From DUOH01 sp036562625 (GTDB lineage Bacteria; Bacillota; UBA4882; UBA10575): DNA of 24,855 bases. The notes below the pieces were generated by a model, which saw only the letters and a program-made list of their open reading frames with translations, had not been told where the DNA came from and did no database searches. The stretch covers positions 1-24,855 of the forward strand of contig DATCJV010000076.1 in the NCBI GenBank assembly GCA_036562625.1. Reading direction: 5' to 3'. Of this stretch, positions 1 through 6,153 are shown piece by piece (the first letter of the stretch is position 1; every line of letters starts with the position of its first letter). Both the position numbers and the translations under genes were made by a program.

Positions 1-310
1 ATTCCGGGTCATTCAAGACTTTCAATAAACCCTCGCCGTATTTTTGTATTCCAAGATATTTGATTCCATCGGCGATATGCTCTTCCGGAGAGATGAACAT
101 CTCCCCTTCGCCAGTTTCTATCCAGTCGGGATTACAGAAAAACCGCAGTTTTAAAGCTTTAAGAAAAGCTTTGCTCAGTGAGATCTGATTCTTTTCAATC
201 TTTGACAAATTACCAGGAGTCATCCCAATTTCTTCGCTAAAAGCCGATTGGGTGAGGTTTAGATGTTTTCTTAATTGCCTGACCCGATCTCCGGGAGTTG
301 CATATTTCAT
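1..310 (-). CDS. XRE-family HTH transcriptional regulator (3' end outside window)
   Basis: The ORF reads MKYATPGDRVRQLRKHLNLT onward and stays open to base 1, so about 103 N-terminal residues are visible. Residues about 8-62 form an XRE/Cro-type helix-turn-helix: RQLRKHLNLTQSAFSEEIG is followed by MTPGNLSKIEKN, the usual Q-x(3)-A ... N-x-S-x-I-E spacing. After it comes the WIETGEGEMF stretch often seen behind such domains in phage-type regulators. The start at 310 is supported by AAGGAG (minus strand) about 11 nt upstream. The gene diverges from a consensus promoter at 326-354, and its ribosome binding site overlaps that promoter's -35 box, so it probably regulates that promoter and itself. 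The target is inferred, not shown. Confidence 0.85.
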   Translation of the reverse strand, partial: MKYATPGDRVRQLRKHLNLTQSAFSEEIGMTPGNLSKIEKNQISLSKAFLKALKLRFFCNPDWIETGEGEMFISPEEHIADGIKYLGIQKYGEGLLKVLNDPE

Positions 311-325
311 TATAATTTTTTCTCC

Positions 326-354
326 TTGACAAAATTTCATAATGAATTTATAAT
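326..354 (+). promoter_or_regulatory. Consensus sigma-A promoter with a dyad in its spacer
   Basis: TTGACA (326-331), a 17-bp spacer and TATAAT (349-354) match the housekeeping consensus at all twelve positions. The spacer and the first -10 bases carry a dyad centred at 341 (AANTTCATAATGAANTT, 333-349), a good position for a repressor such as the divergent XRE protein. Expected transcription start is near 361, reading into the structured leader and the Spo0E-like gene. Confidence 0.8.
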
Positions 355-360
355 ATAACC

Positions 361-756
361 AAGAATTTCCTAAGATTGTTATTGCGGCCAATATGAACCA
401 TTACGACACCGCTATTCTACTGTTGAAACTGGACAGCCGCTGTGGATGTAACCCAACCAAAACCTAAACAATCAATAACACCACAGACCAATCTGGTTGA
501 CGGGTGTTATTTGATTGGCGGACGAAAGCGCGCCAAAGCAAAACACAGATGAACGACTGCGGGGGCAGCCAACCTTGGGCAGTCGTTCTGCCGGAATCAG
601 CGTTTTCGTCCCTTAAGTTTTATATACATATTATACCATGCCCCGGTAGGCGTCGCAATCTTTTGAAACTTCACGAGAAACCGGTTGGTTATTCATTTCC
701 AACGTTCCACTATTAATTAGCCTACCAGTAATATTTCTGCAAAAGGAATAGGTCGC
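361..756 (+). ncRNA. Structured RNA: long 5' leader of the Spo0E-like gene, or a separate ncRNA
   Basis: No convincing gene lies here, but the stretch has far more pairing than expected. Helix A: 469-482 with 503-517, 14 bp with one bulge. Helix B: 520-530 with 601-611, 11 bp with one G-U. Helix C, nested inside B: 551-560 with 579-588, 10 perfect bp. Helix D: 645-651 with 720-726, 7 bp, enclosing a 5-bp hairpin (684-688/699-703). The loop of helix A (TGGTTG, 494-499) is complementary to CAACCA at 454-459, just 5' of helix A, giving a possible H-type pseudoknot. No poly-T terminator is visible before 756, so the RNA probably continues into the Spo0E-like gene. It could instead be a free ncRNA processed near 611-640. 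I do not recognise a known RNA family. Confidence 0.5.
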
Positions 757-948
757 ATGCTCCCAATCAAAAACATACGAATGAAAATCCTCAAACGAAA
801 AATCATCCCCGCCCGAGCACGTCTGCAGGCGCTCTGGAACGCCAAAGGCCGCACTGACGCTGAAGTTCTAAAAGCCAGTGTGGAACTGGATTTATTGCTC
901 AATAAATATCAGCGTTTATTTGATGAAAAGAAAAGAAGACGCCTCTAA
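757..948 (+). CDS. Spo0E-like aspartyl-phosphate phosphatase
   Basis: This small protein of 63 aa has the size and pattern of the Spo0E family: a short antiparallel helical hairpin that dephosphorylates Spo0A~P and so delays sporulation. Residues about 19-56 match the family: helix 1 ARLQALWNAKG, a turn with TDAEVL, then the signature S-x-E-L-D (SVELDLLLNKYQRLF), which contributes catalytic residues. The start at 757 is preceded by AAAAGGAATAGG; the later in-frame ATG at 781 has no such site. The N-terminus (MLPIKNIRMKILKRK) and C-terminus are strongly basic, which is unusual for this mostly acidic or neutral family. A terminator follows 36 nt after the stop. The likely promoter lies about 400 nt upstream, so the long structured leader probably belongs to this mRNA. 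Function is from family knowledge; the actual response-regulator partner is unknown. Confidence 0.8.
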   Translation: MLPIKNIRMKILKRKIIPARARLQALWNAKGRTDAEVLKASVELDLLLNKYQRLFDEKKRRRL

Positions 949-984
949 ATCCTCGCCCCCGCCCCTTTTTAGGCCATTTACGAC

Positions 985-1007
985 CCCACTGCCCAGTGGG
1001 TTTTTTT
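985..1007 (+). terminator. Intrinsic terminator of the Spo0E-like transcript
   Basis: CCCACT pairs with AGTGGG (985-1000; the central bases can extend it to 7 bp) and is followed directly by seven T (1001-1007). It ends the unit that starts at 326-354. Confidence 0.85.
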
Positions 1008-1254
1008 CTGCTTATCCCTTTGCTTATCCCTGTACACAATTTGCTTTAGTATAATAACAGGCGTTCAAAAAGGGGGATTCCAATGAAGATTTACTGAGAG
1101 GAATTACCTGACTGGATTTTATAGTTATTGCAGGAAAAATTTAGGAACTGGCGAATAAGAATATATGCTCGTACATGGCTTCACCAGTGGATACAAACCG
1201 TAGACAATGGCTTCACGACCGGCATCCAGTAATAAAAGGCAAGGAAGTGAGGAC
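1008..1254 (+). other. Intergenic region before the membrane-protein gene
   Basis: No gene is seen here. There is a tandem GCTTATCCCTTT-like repeat (about 1010-1030) and a TATAAT at 1050-1055. Only a poor -35 lies at normal spacing, so this is a weak candidate promoter for the 1255-2484 unit. ATGGCTTCAC occurs twice, about 33 bp apart (from about 1174 and at 1207). The ribosome binding site GGAAGTGAGG for the next gene lies just before 1255. Confidence 0.35.
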
Positions 1255-2115
1255 ATGGATTGGCGTACCTGTATCACCTGGGCAATCTCCCTCGGCCTGG
1301 CCGGAACGGTATTCTTCTGGGGAAACATGAAAAACCTTCAATCCAGGGCGGAACGCCTCAGACCGACAGTGCTCATTCTCTTGTTTTCAGCCGTGATCAT
1401 CAGTTCCTATGATATTCTCGACTCTCCGCCCGTCGCTTCCCACCTGTCGACTTTACTCTTATCATACCTGCAAAACCGATGGATCGCTTTTACCCTGGCC
1501 CTCCTCATCAAATCCTTCTTGGTATACTGGATCGTCTATTTTCTCCTGGGCATGCTCCACCAGAGACGCCTCTCCCGGACTGTGGCGAAGATCTTCGGGC
1601 TCGAGTTCAGTCAGGAGTTGACCCCAGAGACGGTCACCAAGGCGAAGGAAGGCTATAAAACCCTGGAAGAACAGTTTGCGACTCTGACCAGTCTGAACCG
1701 GGAGATCGCCGAGTACATCTCTTCTCCCTTTGAAGAAGAGATCATCGGTGAGACGATGGAGGAAACAGTGGAGAACTTCAGAGACAAGATCAGGAAAATC
1801 CTGCAGACCGCTTATGCCCAAGTCAAAGGAGTCAAGCTGTACGTCATTCCCGCAGACAAGCAAAGCATCAACCGGCTGGAGGAGAAACTCGCCGCAATTG
1901 TGGAGGTTACTTGGAACGGTGATGATGTCTTGACCATCAACCAAGAAATCGGAGTAATCGCCTACAGCCTGGTCTCCGGGTTAGAAAGTATCATCGTGGT
2001 CGACCCCAGAGCCGGGAGTTATAAATTGACGGACGCGGAGATTTGGTCCATCGGCAACCTGCTGATCGCGATGGCCTCCATCATCGGCTGGGCCTTGAAA
2101 GAACACCGGGCCTAA
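1255..2115 (+). CDS. Three-TM membrane protein with GAF-like cytoplasmic domain, function unknown
   Basis: The protein has 286 aa if started at 1255, where GGAAGTGAGG precedes the ATG. An upstream in-frame ATG at 1207 would add 16 residues but lacks such a site. Hydrophobic segments lie at residues about 5-23, 37-54 and 76-101. A basic stretch (HQRRLSR, 102-108) follows, then a helical linker, then a soluble domain (about 140-284). That domain shows alternating strands and helices and ends in SGLESIIVVDPRAG, then helix TDAEIWSIGNLLIAMASIIG, a pattern reminiscent of GAF/PAS-type sensor domains. No kinase, cyclase or phosphodiesterase motif is visible, so it could be a sensor that acts through partners. 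The two tiny genes immediately downstream on the same strand, before one terminator, suggest a three-gene operon. I do not recognise a named family; the GAF likeness is a judgement from pattern. Confidence 0.75.
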   Translation: MDWRTCITWAISLGLAGTVFFWGNMKNLQSRAERLRPTVLILLFSAVIISSYDILDSPPVASHLSTLLLSYLQNRWIAFTLALLIKSFLVYWIVYFLLGMLHQRRLSRTVAKIFGLEFSQELTPETVTKAKEGYKTLEEQFATLTSLNREIAEYISSPFEEEIIGETMEETVENFRDKIRKILQTAYAQVKGVKLYVIPADKQSINRLEEKLAAIVEVTWNGDDVLTINQEIGVIAYSLVSGLESIIVVDPRAGSYKLTDAEIWSIGNLLIAMASIIGWALKEHRA

Positions 2116-2146
2116 AGTATAATGAAAGTGAAATGAGGTGAGCTTG

Positions 2147-2311
2147 ATGACGCGCCCATTATCAAAGAGAACATCCAAAACCAAGCTGATCGGAGTAAAA
2201 AAAGCAGGCGTCGGCATCATCCTGAAATCATCCAATCCGAAGCCTGCCTACTTTAAAGATATTGAAATCGTCCTGGAGAAGATCGCCGCTTCCTACGAGT
2301 GGAAAAAGTAA
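2147..2311 (+). CDS. Basic 54-aa microprotein, unknown
   Basis: The ORF begins MTRPLSKRTSKTKLIGVKKA and ends AASYEWKK. It lies 31 nt after the membrane-protein gene and has GAGGTGAG 4-11 nt before the ATG. The first 20 residues are strongly basic with no hydrophobic stretch. Residues 36-54 (FKDIEIVLEKIAASYEW) could form an amphipathic helix. It is probably cytosolic; nucleic-acid or membrane-surface contact is possible from charge alone. Evidence that it is a gene is its ribosome binding site, its position in the unit and its lack of overlap with other features. No family is recognised. Confidence 0.55.
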   Translation: MTRPLSKRTSKTKLIGVKKAGVGIILKSSNPKPAYFKDIEIVLEKIAASYEWKK

Positions 2312-2329
2312 TTTTTCTTCTTTTTGGCA

Positions 2330-2361
2330 CATAACTATCCTTGTAAGGAGGGATGGTTATG
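2330..2361 (+). promoter_or_regulatory. Hairpin with Shine-Dalgarno in the loop and start codon in the stem
   Basis: CATAACTATCC (2330-2340) pairs over 11 bp (one U-G) with GGATGGTTATG (2351-2361). The 10-nt loop is TTGTAAGGAG, so most of the ribosome binding site is unpaired. The initiation codon of the next gene (2359-2361) closes the stem base. This would make translation depend on opening the hairpin, by a protein, temperature or translation of the preceding gene. The mechanism is inferred. Confidence 0.6.
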
Positions 2362-2484
2362 CGCTCGCCAAAAAAGCAAACAGGCCGCTTAAAAGGCTCC
2401 GGCCAGTTCAATCCCCCCCAGTCCATGCAGGATATTAAAAGACTGCTGGATCTGATCAAGGTGAAAGAACCCAAAGGGAAATAA
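2359..2484 (+). CDS. Basic 41-aa microprotein, unknown
   Basis: The ORF begins MRSPKKQTGRLKGSGQFNPP and ends DLIKVKEPKGK. The start at 2359 has AAGGAGG about 8 nt upstream; an in-frame ATG at 2353 abuts that site and is too close. The first half is basic and glycine/proline-rich, probably disordered. Residues 22-36 (SMQDIKRLLDLIKVK) look like an amphipathic helix. It is the last gene before the terminator at 2500-2522. Its initiation region is folded in a hairpin, which supports it being a translated, regulated gene. No family is recognised. Confidence 0.55.
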   Translation: MRSPKKQTGRLKGSGQFNPPQSMQDIKRLLDLIKVKEPKGK

Positions 2485-2499
2485 AGCCGGTTTGCACAG

Positions 2500-2522
2500 A
2501 CCTCTGAGAGAGAGGTTTTTTT
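2500..2522 (+). terminator. Intrinsic terminator of the 1255-2484 unit
   Basis: ACCTCT (2500-2505) pairs with AGAGGT (2511-2516) around a 5-nt loop, followed by a run of T to 2522. Confidence 0.85.
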
Positions 2523-2613
2523 ATGCTTATTTGCTGCTGCAGTTGGATTGGCGCGGTAACACTCCCGGTCAGACGTTTTAAAGCCTAACCGGTGTAGGCG
2601 CTTACGCAAAACA

Positions 2614-2640
2614 AGAAAGGAACCGTTCGGGTTCCTTTCT
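2614..2640 (-). terminator. Probable intrinsic terminator behind the lipoprotein and remnant
   Basis: An 11-bp perfect stem, AGAAAGGAACC with GGTTCCTTTCT, encloses a 5-nt loop. Read on the minus strand it is followed by TGTTTTG, a modest U-rich tail, so termination of minus-strand transcription is the better reading. Bases 2523-2613, between the two converging terminators, hold no gene I can see. Confidence 0.55.
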
Positions 2641-2681
2641 ACATTTTAGATGTTCCTTGCGAATCGGGCTCCATGGCCACA

Positions 2682-2960
2682 CTAAAATGGAAGTTTTGGA
2701 ATGATTGAAAACTTCGTGTACCCGCTGGGGATCTCAAACAACTCGTCCGGCTGCTTACCCTCGACGATATTCCGGTACTCAATGGTTGAAGTAACCTTCC
2801 CCCTGGCGTTCTTGGTCTGCGTCTTGACCGCAAAACCCAGTTCTTCCGAGAACCATTGGACCAAAATACCGTATTTCCGTTCTTTATAAGTATACTGAAT
2901 TATCTGGCAGGGGTAGTCGTTGGAAAGTGAAGATTCCAGTGATGTTGATGGAGTTGCGAT
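2682..2960 (-). pseudogene. C-terminal remnant of a DUF4412 / lipoprotein-sorting-like protein
   Basis: From a TGA at 2961-2963 the frame stays open for 92 codons to a stop ending at 2682. It has no ATG, only internal TTG/CTG codons without a ribosome binding site. The translated part (SNDYPCQIIQYTYKERK, then WFSEELGFAVKTQTK, IEYRNIVEGKQPDELFEIPSGY) resembles the last quarter of periplasmic beta-sheet proteins of the DUF4412/LolA-like type: a conserved tryptophan, then an LGF-x-VK motif, and a final P-x-x-LFEIPxGY. The N-terminal part and signal peptide are absent. It begins 14 bp behind the lipoprotein gene on the same strand. It is most likely a decayed, 5'-truncated gene; a sequencing frameshift is less likely because no matching upstream part is seen in other frames. 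Confidence 0.6.
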
Positions 2961-2974
2961 TCACACCAAGCCCC

Positions 2975-3868
2975 TCACTCATCCGTTCTTTCAATATTCA
3001 AGACAAACTTCTCCCCTTCGTCATCACCAGGTTTCAAAGTGATAATGTACTCCTTTTCCTTCTTGCCTTTGCCCAACTTAAATTTCTCATTAATGGGTAG
3101 GAACTTTTTCTTCCCGTGATCAATCCAGACCCGGTCTTCAGCTGTAAATGCTCCGTCTAGATTCCAATCCAACAAATACACGTCAACTGTTCTTTCTTTA
3201 CTCAAAGGATACAGTCCTTGATAATAACGGGAATAACCTATATGAGACGAGATTTCTATTCTCACCTCTGCCGTTGATTTTTCATCTTCGCGGGCAGGGT
3301 CGGCTTCAAGCGAGTATTTAACCTCTAATAAATATTCCTCTCCAGAAGCAGGTTCAATAAATGAAACTAAAGCACTCCCTTCATGCCGGGCAGGATAATC
3401 GTCCTCCAGATTAACTCTATCCCCATCCACATAATTCTTCTGTGCGATGACAGTAAAGGGGACCTCTTTCCCTTCTGCGTTTACAATCTTTAAATAGTTA
3501 ATGTCTTGCGGCGGTCTCTCTCTGAAAGAGACTTTAACTGTATAAATATCCTGGTTCACTCTAATTCCTTCAGTGAATTCCAAGAGGAGATATAAATCGG
3601 ATAATGCAATATAATCCCCACTTCCTAATAATGCTGAACTAAATACATCAAAGACTATGCCGATAAATCCCGGGTCATCCTCAGGAAAGAAATCTGAAGA
3701 TTCATTCCCCCATTTGCTAAAACCGTATATCTGCCGATAGGCAAATCCATCGCTTTTGCGTTCCACTTCGACTTGGCCCGCGAGATCATAGGAGCTTAAA
3801 TCCACACATCCTGTCATGCTAATCAGTAAGAAGATGACCAGTATGATCCGGACTGCTCTATAATGCAT
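2975..3868 (-). CDS. Lipoprotein of unknown function with a dockerin/EF-hand-like loop
   Basis: The start at 3868 is chosen because GGAGGG lies 8 nt upstream and the product (297 aa) then begins with a clean signal peptide, MHYRAVRIILVIFLLI, with lipobox SMTGC and Cys21 as the lipidation site. The frame extends 23 codons further up, but without a site. The mature part is rich in beta-strand patterns (EIRV/TVKVSF/YLLEVKYSL) and has acidic patches. Residues 234-245 (DWNLDGAFTAED) fit the calcium-loop spacing D-x-N-x-D-G-x-x-T-x-x-D of dockerin/EF-hand repeats. There is only one copy, so a cohesin-binding dockerin is unlikely and a structural calcium site is more plausible. It is followed by a gene remnant and a probable terminator. 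No named family is recognised; location outside the cytoplasmic membrane is well supported. Confidence 0.75.
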   Translation of the reverse strand: MHYRAVRIILVIFLLISMTGCVDLSSYDLAGQVEVERKSDGFAYRQIYGFSKWGNESSDFFPEDDPGFIGIVFDVFSSALLGSGDYIALSDLYLLLEFTEGIRVNQDIYTVKVSFRERPPQDINYLKIVNAEGKEVPFTVIAQKNYVDGDRVNLEDDYPARHEGSALVSFIEPASGEEYLLEVKYSLEADPAREDEKSTAEVRIEISSHIGYSRYYQGLYPLSKERTVDVYLLDWNLDGAFTAEDRVWIDHGKKKFLPINEKFKLGKGKKEKEYIITLKPGDDEGEKFVLNIERTDE

Positions 3869-4080
3869 AAGTATAACCCTCCAGTGATAATCAGTATTAG
3901 TTAGAACTGCCTTCCCAGAGACCATTCCACCGACCACTTTGCCGGAGGGAAATTTAACACACTAATTTGGACTTGACCGCTAACACAACCAGCGTAAAAA
4001 GGTAATAATATTCTAAAAAACCTGATGTTTTTTGCACAATATAACATAATTGTCGTTTTCTTTATTATTTTGTCGTTGAC

Positions 4081-4117
4081 AAAAATAAAACCCGACCGTT
4101 GTAAACGATCGAGTTTT
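4081..4117 (-). terminator. Intrinsic terminator of an unassigned minus-strand transcript
   Basis: On the minus strand, CTCGATCG pairs with CGGTCGGG (flanking A/T pairs extend this to 12 bp with two G-U) around a 7-nt loop. It is followed by TTTTATTTTT. It has a typical form and length, but no convincing gene precedes it, which implies a short RNA from the 4118-4262 region. Confidence 0.7.
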
Positions 4118-4233
4118 CAACCAAGGTTCTTGTTGGCCTGGCATTTTTTATTTTCTCTAGAATGCCTTTGCTTCTTATAACTGGCATCTCTACCCCTCTA
4201 CCTCTTAACATAAAAACATTAAGATAACATTGT

Positions 4234-4262
4234 ATTCTATATATAATAAACTTTTCCTGCAA
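4234..4262 (-). promoter_or_regulatory. Candidate promoter of the short minus-strand RNA
   Basis: On the minus strand, TTGCAG (4257-4262), a 17-bp spacer and TAGAAT (4234-4239) are seen. The -10 is good and the -35 poor. A transcript from about 4227 to the terminator would be near 147 nt. Confidence 0.25.
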
Positions 4263-4463
4263 ATTTTTGTATAATTTTGTTAGTTATAATAATATTTCTG
4301 ATTTGTGCCAGCTTAAAGCCTTAAAAATTTTTTGTCATAGATTTAGGTAAGGGAGTACATAACTGGATGCTTAAGTCATTATGCAATCCTCTCCTACAGG
4401 TATAATCATGCTTATCCAACACCCGGCCGGCCTGCGAAATAAAGCCCAGAGAGGGCGTGAATA

Positions 4464-4492
4464 TTGATTAATGGCTTAAAATATCATATAAT
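4464..4492 (+). promoter_or_regulatory. Probable promoter of the NSS transporter gene
   Basis: TTGATT (4464-4469), a 17-bp spacer and TATAAT (4487-4492) predict a start near 4499 and a leader of about 80 nt before the ATG. A second TATAAT at 4401-4406 has no partner -35. Confidence 0.6.
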
Positions 4493-4580
4493 TTATCTCA
4501 TGTTTAATCCTTTTCTGGATGCTTATGGATGCGGGATCGACCGGTTTAGGCCCGGCAGTGAAGATTATTGAGGAGGTCAT

Positions 4581-5954
4581 ATGGTGGAAACAAGGGAAAA
4601 GTTCGCATCCCGTCTGGGATTTATTCTAATCTCCGCAGCGTGTTCCATTGGCTTGGGTGATGTTTGGCGATTCCCTTACATCACAGGGCAGTATGGCGGA
4701 GGAGTTTTCGTCCTGATCTATCTGCTTTGCATTTTTGCGCTGGGGTTGCCGATCATGACCATGGAGCTGGCGGTCGGACGGGCCAGTCAGAAAAGTATCG
4801 CTACTTCCTTCAATGTGATGGAAAGAAAGGGACAGAAATGGCATCTGATGGGGTATGCTGGTATCGCCGGAAATTATCTGCTGATGATGTTTTATACCAC
4901 CATCGCCGGATGGATGCTGGCGTACTTCTACAAGTTCATGCTTGGACAGTTTAATGGCCTCAATACAGAGCAGGTGGGACAGGTCTTTGCCAATCTGACG
5001 GCGAACCCGGTAGAAATGACTGTTTGGATGATAATTACTACAGTATTTTGTTTCAGTGTCTGCTCCCTTGGGTTGCAGGAGGGTGTGGAGAAGGTCACCA
5101 AGGTGATGATGGTTTTATTACTGGCGATCATCGTGGCGCTCGCCGTAAAATCCATGACCCTGCCAAACGCCGGGGAAGGCCTGAGCTTTTACTTGTTGCC
5201 TGATTTCCACCGCATGCAGGAGAACGGGATCTGGGAAACGATCTACGCTGCCATGAGCCAGGCGTTTTTCACTTTAAGCTTGGGCATTGGTTCAATGGCA
5301 ATCTTCGGGAGCTACATCGGAAGAAAACGGACGCTCTTCGGCGAATCGGTGCATATCGCAGCGTTGGATACGGCAATTTCCCTGATTGCCGGGTTGATTA
5401 TCTTCCCGGCCTGCTTTGCTTTTGGCGTGGACCCCGGTGAAGGCCCGGGCCTTGTCTTTGTGACACTGCCCAATATCTTCAATTCCATGGACGGCGGAAG
5501 AATCTGGGGCGCGCTCTTTTTTATCTTCATGACCTTTGCCGCCTACTCGACAGTGATCGCGGTCTTTGAAAACATCATCGCCTTCGGCATGGACCTTTGG
5601 GGCTGGAGCCGGAAGAAAGCTTCGGTCATTAATATGTTTTTAATGATCATTCTTTCTCTCCCCTGCATCTTAGGGTTTAACGTACTCAGCTGGTTTCATC
5701 CTTTAGGAGAGGGCACGATCATTCTGGACCTGGAGGATTTCATCCTCAGCTACAATCTGCTTCCTTTGGGCTCTCTCGTTTACCTTCTTTTCTGCGTGAC
5801 CCGCTACGGGTGGGGATTTGACAACTACCTGAAGGAAGTCAACACCGGTCAGGGCCTGAAACTCCCCCGGGCGGTCAAAGGATATTTCCAATGGGTGCTG
5901 CCGGTGATCATCTTGATCGTGCTGATCCAGGGATATATTAACTTCTTCAGCTAA
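4581..5954 (+). CDS. Sodium-dependent (NSS/SNF family, LeuT-fold) amino-acid transporter
   Basis: The 457-aa protein has about 11 predicted membrane segments, the usual count for bacterial NSS members of the MhsT/Tyt1 type. TM1 carries the family signature, aligning without a gap to LeuT: RLG at 11-13 and GLGDVWRFP at 24-32. TM2 begins GGGVFVLIYLL and ends MELAVGRAS. The family couples sodium entry to uptake of amino acids or other small amines; the substrate cannot be told from sequence. Position 27, an Asn that binds sodium (Na1) in LeuT, is Asp here. The ATG follows GAGGAGGT very closely (3-4 nt), so the GTG codon at 4584 could be used instead. The gene stands alone between its own promoter and terminator and is the only plus-strand gene after 2522. 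Confidence 0.92.
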   Translation: MVETREKFASRLGFILISAACSIGLGDVWRFPYITGQYGGGVFVLIYLLCIFALGLPIMTMELAVGRASQKSIATSFNVMERKGQKWHLMGYAGIAGNYLLMMFYTTIAGWMLAYFYKFMLGQFNGLNTEQVGQVFANLTANPVEMTVWMIITTVFCFSVCSLGLQEGVEKVTKVMMVLLLAIIVALAVKSMTLPNAGEGLSFYLLPDFHRMQENGIWETIYAAMSQAFFTLSLGIGSMAIFGSYIGRKRTLFGESVHIAALDTAISLIAGLIIFPACFAFGVDPGEGPGLVFVTLPNIFNSMDGGRIWGALFFIFMTFAAYSTVIAVFENIIAFGMDLWGWSRKKASVINMFLMIILSLPCILGFNVLSWFHPLGEGTIILDLEDFILSYNLLPLGSLVYLLFCVTRYGWGFDNYLKEVNTGQGLKLPRAVKGYFQWVLPVIILIVLIQGYINFFS

Positions 5955-5989
5955 AAAGAGAACACCGGAGATTATAAATTAAAAGGTGT

Positions 5990-6027
5990 AACCCCACTCT
6001 ATTTAAAATAAATAGGTGGGGTTTTTT
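5990..6027 (+). terminator. Intrinsic terminator of the NSS gene
   Basis: AACCCCAC with a following CTATTT pairs with AAATAG and GTGGGGTT (one bulged T at 5998), then a T run to 6027. On the minus strand the same stem has only a weak T-rich tail (TTTTAATTT after five bases). It may also serve the arabinofuranosidase operon, for which no better terminator is seen in 6028-6153. Confidence 0.85.
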
Positions 6028-6153
6028 GTGTCTGTTTGCACTACCCCTTTTAGTCCGTATTTCTCCCATGTAAAAATACCCGTGTTTCGGCGCCCCCCGG
6101 GATGGTGTGGCTTTCATCAATGGTAAGACCAAATCCCCTTTGCCTTCTCCCCT

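Larger units (their letters stand above)
3869..4580. other. Gene-poor, AT-rich intergenic region
   Basis: The 712 bp between the lipoprotein and the NSS transporter hold no solid gene. What is visible: an A/T hairpin (4014-4033), a small TTTTGTC/GACAAAA dyad (4068-4084), a minus-strand intrinsic terminator (4081-4117), a candidate minus-strand promoter (4234-4262), and the promoter and leader of the transporter (4464-4580). Confidence 0.5.

Noticed and set aside
392..466. A 24-codon plus-strand ORF (MNHYDTAILLLK...) after the perfect promoter
   Set aside because: It has no ribosome binding site and overlaps the 5' part of the structured region, including the putative pseudoknot strand; a leader peptide is possible but unsupported.
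504..716. 70-aa plus-strand ORF
   Set aside because: It runs through helices A-D, has no ribosome binding site, and its composition is not protein-like.
2639..2833. 64-aa minus-strand ORF overlapping the gene remnant
   Set aside because: It is in another frame; the remnant's frame has the recognisable protein pattern.
4065..4187. 40-aa minus-strand ORF (MPVIRSKGILEKIK...) with a purine-rich upstream stretch
   Set aside because: An intrinsic terminator lies inside the ORF before its stop codon and no family is recognised; a short RNA is the better explanation.
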